From NCBI GenBank assembly GCA_002633005.1, contig NMRA01000128.1, positions 1-24,026 on the forward strand: a DNA stretch of 24,026 nucleotides. The letters are read 5' to 3'. Shown here one piece after another: positions 19,061 to 24,026 of this stretch (position 1 is the stretch's first letter; the number at the start of each line of letters is the position of its first letter). This DNA is from Phoronis australis. Lineage: Eukaryota; Phoronida; Phoronidae. The notes under the pieces were generated by a model that made no database searches, was not told the DNA's origin, and saw only the letters and a list, made by a program, of their open reading frames with translations. The translations under genes were made by a program, and so were the position numbers.

Positions 19061-20458
19061 TCCTTGTAACTGAATGTGCTGTCGCTTAATCAAAAAGTCT
19101 TCATTATTTTGTTTTATTAGTAATATCTCATGATTCGTTTGTATATATAGTGTTTTTATAGTTCGTAGTTAGTGGTAGTTAAATTTTTTGGAACGTTACG
19201 CGTACTTTTGTTTAATTATGTTAAAATATGATTGGTGTTGAGTTCCTGTTATGTAGGGTGCTCGAACCAAATTTTTTTCATTTTGAATTTTTTTTCGTCT
19301 TCAAAAAGTACTTGCTATCAATGGAAAGATAATGCATCCAGAGTTGTAGTGGGCGTAGGCGCATGTAGGCGCAGCCAACCACCTATTGGCATTTGAATGT
19401 AGTGCCTACGCACCGCAAGTTACGTTCAGTGCTCAAGGTAATACAGTGGGCTTTGGAGGCCTACTTACCTCTAATTTTACCACTACAGCACTGAATGCAC
19501 CTAAAAATCGAAAAAGAATCAATATCGGGGCAAGCACTGCAAAGTTATTGCAATTTTTGTGGTGGAAATTTAGGTCACTTTGTTTGGATCTGGTCGGCTG
19601 TCTTAGATGACAGCGGGATAAGTTACGAGTTTAAACCTTTGTGTAAATTGTTTTCGCCAACAATTTACGATGAAATTTAGTGAGACATATCTTTACTTAC
19701 TATTCTGCATGATTCAACAGTTACACCAAATTTCAGCCTCGCAGGTGTTACTCATCAAGTGATAAATGTGCTCACAGTTCCCGTTGGACTTACTTTCATT
19801 TCTGTCGGTACCGACAACATGACAACTTTTGCTGAACTAGGCATGTTCAACTGGCTACTTGGTAATTTGTGAAGATTTAACATTGATACATTTTGACAAA
19901 CATTGCCACAAAAAAACTTTGTTCAATTCTTGTGTTTTTGTGCAAAAAATATAAGGTATATTTGAATTATTTTACTGTGAATTTCCCATTCAGATGATCT
20001 TACACTAAGCTAAAAAATAGTGGAAATAATTTCGAAATGGTTTTTTTGTTTGTCTGTCAAATGTTGTTCAAGGCTTGATTATATTTGATATTTTGACGAT
20101 GGTCTTCATACTGCTAGCTGGCAGGCTAGCTAACATAAGGGCTGCCGCGGCAGTGTGACACGGAACTAACCAGCCCGTAATTTTATGCAAGTGTCTGAAA
20201 CTACCTTTGTATGCATATGGCATTGATGATTCGAACCTTTTACTTCGACAAAACAGCTTGCAACCGCATGCCTTTACCGTTCGTCAGTGTCTGGTCTTGG
20301 TCAGCACCGGGTCCAATTGGCTGTGGGCCCGAGTCCGGCAAAATAATTTCTGTCAAAATTTATTCGCCACATTTCGTCAGCAAATTTGATAAAATTGTCC
20401 GTATTTTGATTTTATTGACGTTAAGGCATGCTGTCGATTATTTTATCCCCGTTTGCAG
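19061..20458. other. Mostly non-coding region upstream of the minus-strand gene
   Basis: No gene was assigned. An inverted pair GCGTAGGC (19353-19360) and GCCTACGC (19404-19411) and a perfect 12-bp palindrome CTGCCGCGGCAG (20142-20153) lie here. On the minus strand 19469-19500 is bounded by good acceptor and donor sequences (32 nt). Open plus-strand frames at 19386-19680 and 20207-20400 include Cys-rich words but match no family I can name. Confidence 0.35.
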
Positions 20459-20536
20459 GCTGGTAACAGACACTGCTCCAGTTGCACAGACGGTGAATAC
20501 CAAGCCTGGGTTCTTGAATGTACTTCCGGGTTCGTG
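20459..20536 (+). CDS. Candidate internal exon, 78 nt
   Basis: The acceptor is strong (TTTTATCCCCGTTTGCAG) and so is the donor (GTG|GTAAGT). The length is exactly 26 codons, open in two frames. The first frame gives a Cys/Trp-containing peptide (GNRHCSSCTDGEYQAWVLEC and on). The second gives LVTDTAPVAQTVNTKPGFLN and on. No domain is recognised, and I could not link it to neighbouring exons, so it may be a chance pair of sites or an untranslated exon. Confidence 0.3.
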
Positions 20537-23426
20537 GTAAGTTCAGAATGGCGGTGTGTTCTTCGGGTTCGAATCGTGAGTGGCGCATTTATTTAAACTT
20601 TATTTGATTACGGATTGTGTGTTAGTTAAGGGTACTTCTTGGATCCTTATAACATCCTCTAACCATGTAATAAGGGCTAACAACGCGTGCTTCTTGGACT
20701 TTAAAAATATTAGGCAATTTTCATATTGTCGCTATATACTGTATTTCTAACAAATTTGACCAAGAAATTCCAAAAATAAGGAATTAGCGGGCAAGTTCCA
20801 CTTGAAGCGAGACCTCACAAAATGTCCAAATACGAATAACTTCAGAACATCATATCTCAAAAAACGGCTGATCAGATTCTAAGAAACTTATGTACTATTC
20901 TCTAAAATGCTGATTGGGAGTGTTTTTAAAATGCTCCAGTTTTGTATGAGACACAGTCAAAATGGGACTTTTAAGATTGTAAGAAACTACAACAGTGTTT
21001 TTGACTATTTATAAAAATCAAATGGAATTTTTTCATGTTGTTGCTATGTCGGAATATACATTTTGCACGATTTCATTAAAAAGACGCAACCCAATTAATG
21101 GCCAAATGCCATAAAGCTAGAAATCAAATTCCCTGGGTTCGCTGCTTTCTGAAAATCTACAGATTCATAGATTCACCTAAATGCACAGACAGACTTGCTG
21201 ATAAGGTCTCACGTGCTTCGAACGTGTTGTATGAAATACCGTACTCCAGTTTTCCTGTGAGTGTGCTTTATGAAACAGAAGAGTAACACTAATGCCAGCA
21301 CAGCCACATGTTTCTCAGCTCATACCATGCTAATCACAGATTGAGGGGCATTGGCCAACAGGTGACACTCAATAACATACTCCTCAGCCTCGACCCCAAG
21401 CCTCAAGATGGCGCTGATTGGTTTAACCATTTTAGGCTATTGTTTGAAATAAAGGTTGTTGGCATGCTTATTTTCAATTCTTTTTTATTAATAGTATCAT
21501 ATAAATTAATCTGTTCTTGAATTAGAATACATCATTTTTGAGACCTAAATTGTTGCTATATACTGTCGAGACTGCACAAACCAAGCTAAAGTTTACTAAA
21601 GTTGTTTTGAAACGAAGAGATTGCACAACCCAAGCTAACGTTTACTAAGGTTTTTTGTGACGTCGAGACTGCGCAAACCAACTATAGTAGAATTTCACAA
21701 CTTTAGGATGATAATATGGCCGACAAAGGAAATTTTATTTTCTCTTTATTTCATAAAAGATGAGTAGCAACAAAGTAAATGCTTTACAATTTTTTAAGTT
21801 CTGTGCCATCCTAAAATATTTTGAAAAAATGCGAGCATTGGCAACAATGTTAGAAGACTATGTAATTTTGGCAATTATTTTATGTCAAAATGAGCACCAT
21901 TTAGGAAATTGCAGTGGGTTCTGCTCGGCAGATATCAAGAACAAAAAACTAAGGAGGATGATGAATACAAAAATTAGAAAATTTTAGAAATCAATTCTAA
22001 AGTTCTGTTTTAACAAAAATGGATTCAGTCTATAGTGTGTAATCTCAAATCAAGCAGACATCTAAATATGGTTTCCAGTTCTTACCATGACAAGAAAAAT
22101 GTGATAAAAGTCATACAGCATACAAAAAGAAACAGGAGCAAACGATAGTGACACCCCCACACGCCTATAGGTAAGTAATAAGGTGTATCTGTACATGATG
22201 ATAAAGAGGAGTGACAATACTTGGCCACAAATTAGTAAGTAAACAGTCATAAAGGCAAATAGGTATAACTCAAACAGGTGCTCTTCCCACAGGCATCAGA
22301 AATTACAAAGCTATAACAAAGCACCCTAGGGTGTTCTCTCTTCAGATTGGTTGTGAGGATGTGAAAACATCTAGGTCCTTTGTTAACTGCCAAGCACATT
22401 CTTTTGGCTAGCATGACAACGCCAAGCCAATTATTTACCCGACTTACTAGCCATTTGAAGAATTTCTGCCTGCAACTACTGTCGACTCGTTTTTTTTTTC
22501 TTACTGAGAATGGATTGATATCTTTTTATTAACTTTCAAACTTCAAGCACCGAAATAATGGTAGATTTTGATCGCCAACTTAATTAGTTTAGTTAATTGT
22601 GAACCCATCCTTGAACTTTCCAGATTACAGTTACACTTAACATTTCACAGCAAACAAAACTACACGTGCCATTAGTTCAAGTTTATCTATATTAGAACTT
22701 AAATCATAAAATATATACAACTGCACAAAGTTGCACTTTGATATGGTGATAGCCAAACAATTTTGGTTGCACTGAATATATAACTATTCTAGCCTTTTGT
22801 CAGTCATACAGAATGAAGAATGGGCACAAGTTAAGCACAACTGATTCCTAGTTAAAAATTGAGATTGAAAGAATATTAAAAGAATAATCCATGTGATATT
22901 GTCAACTCTGTTTAGAGTTTGTAAATCCACCGAGTATACCAATACGCATGGTCCTTTATCTTCAATCATACCCAATGTTTGTAGTTTTTAGCTTATTAGT
23001 TCATCGATTATTAAAAATCGAAAACTATACTCGTTTTTTTCTAAATGAATACCACCGTGTTTGTTTTTAACAAAAATTATTGGTTAATACATTTTGAAAA
23101 TTTGCCTGTATATACCGGCATAGATGTTTACTATACAGTTTATGGTCGGGTAATTACACTTACCCGGTAATTGCGTTTTGCTCGCACTGGAGAATGCGGT
23201 CATCACAAAAAACTGTATCTGACTCTGTTGGGACACAATATATTGTCTTAACTTCAGTTGTAGCAAAGATACTGTACACTGTAACTATAACAAATTTCAT
23301 TGTTGTTAGGCAATTTTGGTGATTCAAAAAGTAAACGTGGTCAGCATTTGACGAGAAATTCAGAAATGTTATTGGTTTATGATGTTTAAACACTTTATAA
23401 CTTGACTTTTATTTTTAAGAACACAG
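20537..23426. other. Region without an assigned gene
   Basis: AT-rich sequence. A possible plus-strand first exon begins with ATG in CAGAATGGCGG at 20549 and ends at AATC|GTGAGT. An open segment at 21171-21256 with ATAG acceptor and CCT|GTGAGT donor is phase-compatible with it. A minus-strand hydrophobic frame (22295-22086) ends at ATG|GTAAGA. None could be tied to a known protein. A 49-bp tandem repeat lies at 21565-21690. A 7-bp hairpin (CGGGTAA/TTACCCG) lies at 23147-23166. Confidence 0.3.
21565..21690 (+). repeat. Tandem repeat, 49-bp unit, about 2.6 copies
   Basis: Units start at 21565, 21614 and 21662. They share GTCGAGACTGCACAAACCAA-like starts and a CTAAxGTTTACTAAxGTT middle. The third unit is partial. 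Confidence 0.65.
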
Positions 23427-23742
23427 CTCAGTCAAGATAGATTTGATCTTATCAGAGATTAGAGCAATTATCGAACAAAAGAGAGATGACCCTCCAACCC
23501 TAAATGCCAAACATATTGGTCAGCGTGGTCAGAAAGCACTCCTGGGACTTATTAATGGTCGATTGGTGCTAAAGGAAACAAGAGCAACGCAGAGTGTTGA
23601 AATGCGTCCACAATTGCACCGCATACGGTATCCTTCTAGGGTTGTTTATTGGTACCATAAAGTGGCCAGTAGAGGGCATATATGTAGTATGTTGTACTTA
23701 GCAAAATGGAAAGGCATGGTCATTGTCTCCTCAATAGGCTAG
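23427..23742 (+). CDS. Candidate terminal exon or open frame, unrecognised
   Basis: The frame opens after an acceptor-like AACACAG with no nearby ATG, so it would be a downstream exon, and it ends at TAG 23740-23742. The first 55 or so residues look protein-like: a charged amphipathic stretch (ILSEIRAIIEQKRDDPP), then GQKALLGLINGRLVLKE. From about 23660 on, the DNA belongs to the degenerate CCAGTAGAGGGCAT repeat, so the C-terminal part is probably repeat read by chance or exonised. Function unknown. Confidence 0.25.
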
Positions 23743-24026
23743 GGGCAAAATGTGAGTGATCTTCTTAATACAAGCACATCCTATACATCAGTTGCTTAAA
23801 GCACCACAGAAACATAGAATTAAAAACAAATTTACCAACATACGAGATTAGCACAGCATTAGAATGTCAGAAACAAATTTCTACTTGGAACTTTTCCTTC
23901 ATAGTCACGAAGTAACACAAAGTATACACCTGAAGACCTATGAAAATACAGAGGTCAATGCAAAATACTAAAATTGCCACTAGAGGCATACCAGTAGTCA
24001 GAATCATCCTAAAGTCATCATCGTCC
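23660..24026 (+). repeat. Second block of the degenerate 120-160 bp repeat
   Basis: GGCCAGTAGAGGGCATATA (about 23664) and ACTAAAATTGCCACTAGAGGCAT (about 23968) are units of the family seen at 15890-17130. The block runs off the window. CCAGTAGAGGGCA at 23666-23678 again fits the CTCF core at all positions. Confidence 0.55.

Noticed and set aside
19495-19680. Plus-strand frame with CNFCGGNLGH, resembling the CxxCGxxLGH of methionine sulfoxide reductase B
   Set aside because: The residues after the match do not continue the family, and no splice structure supports it.
20229-20240. B-box-like GGTTCGAATC on the minus strand, and another at 20568 on the plus strand
   Set aside because: No A box or cloverleaf at the right distance, so not tRNA genes.
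22086-22295. Hydrophobic minus-strand frame ending at ATG|GTAAGA
   Set aside because: It could be a membrane-protein exon, but no convincing acceptor and no phase-matched neighbour were found; AT-rich DNA often yields hydrophobic frames.

Overview
The window is AT-rich, intron-bearing animal DNA. It has one exon of an SLC30A zinc transporter with a proper splice donor, a complete Ty3/gypsy retrotransposon of the K02A2.6/Mag-like type, several small DNA-transposon relics and degenerate short tandem repeats. This mix suggests a marine invertebrate. The species cannot be settled from this sequence alone.

Layout. 1-1206: flank with no recognised gene. 1207-5659: a Ty3/gypsy element on the minus strand with a 5-bp target duplication (AAGTT), a primer binding site and a polypurine tract that exactly abut identical terminal repeats of only 31 bp. 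Its gag-pro-pol frame is broken by two in-frame TAG codons, a compensated frameshift over the zinc knuckle, a deletion in integrase and a 105-bp MITE in gag. 5864-7058: a 1.19-kb PIF/Harbinger-like non-autonomous element (26-bp TIRs, TAA duplication) with palindromic subterminal arrays and a second small MITE nested inside it. 8304-8583: an SLC30A zinc-transporter 5' exon on the minus strand. Its remaining exons are not visible, so positions 1-8303 may be its first intron. 8584-13984: mostly non-coding, with a fold-back element (11196-11589), a GGTCC-rich minisatellite and a second copy of the CGGATCC MITE.

The right half holds a probable two-exon gene on the minus strand (18743 to 17638). 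It encodes a 70-residue protein with two membrane helices that I do not recognise. A YY1-type site lies upstream of it, and a long AT-rich 3' region follows that may end at an AATAAA near 14003. That region contains a degenerate 120-160 bp tandem repeat whose core resembles the CTCF motif. Related repeats return at the right edge. Between 19061 and 24026 there are isolated candidate exons on the plus strand with good splice signals, which I could not assemble into a known gene.

The most unusual features are the 31-bp LTRs and the small two-helix membrane protein. I saw no CRISPR array, rRNA or tRNA gene, or bacterial-style operon.
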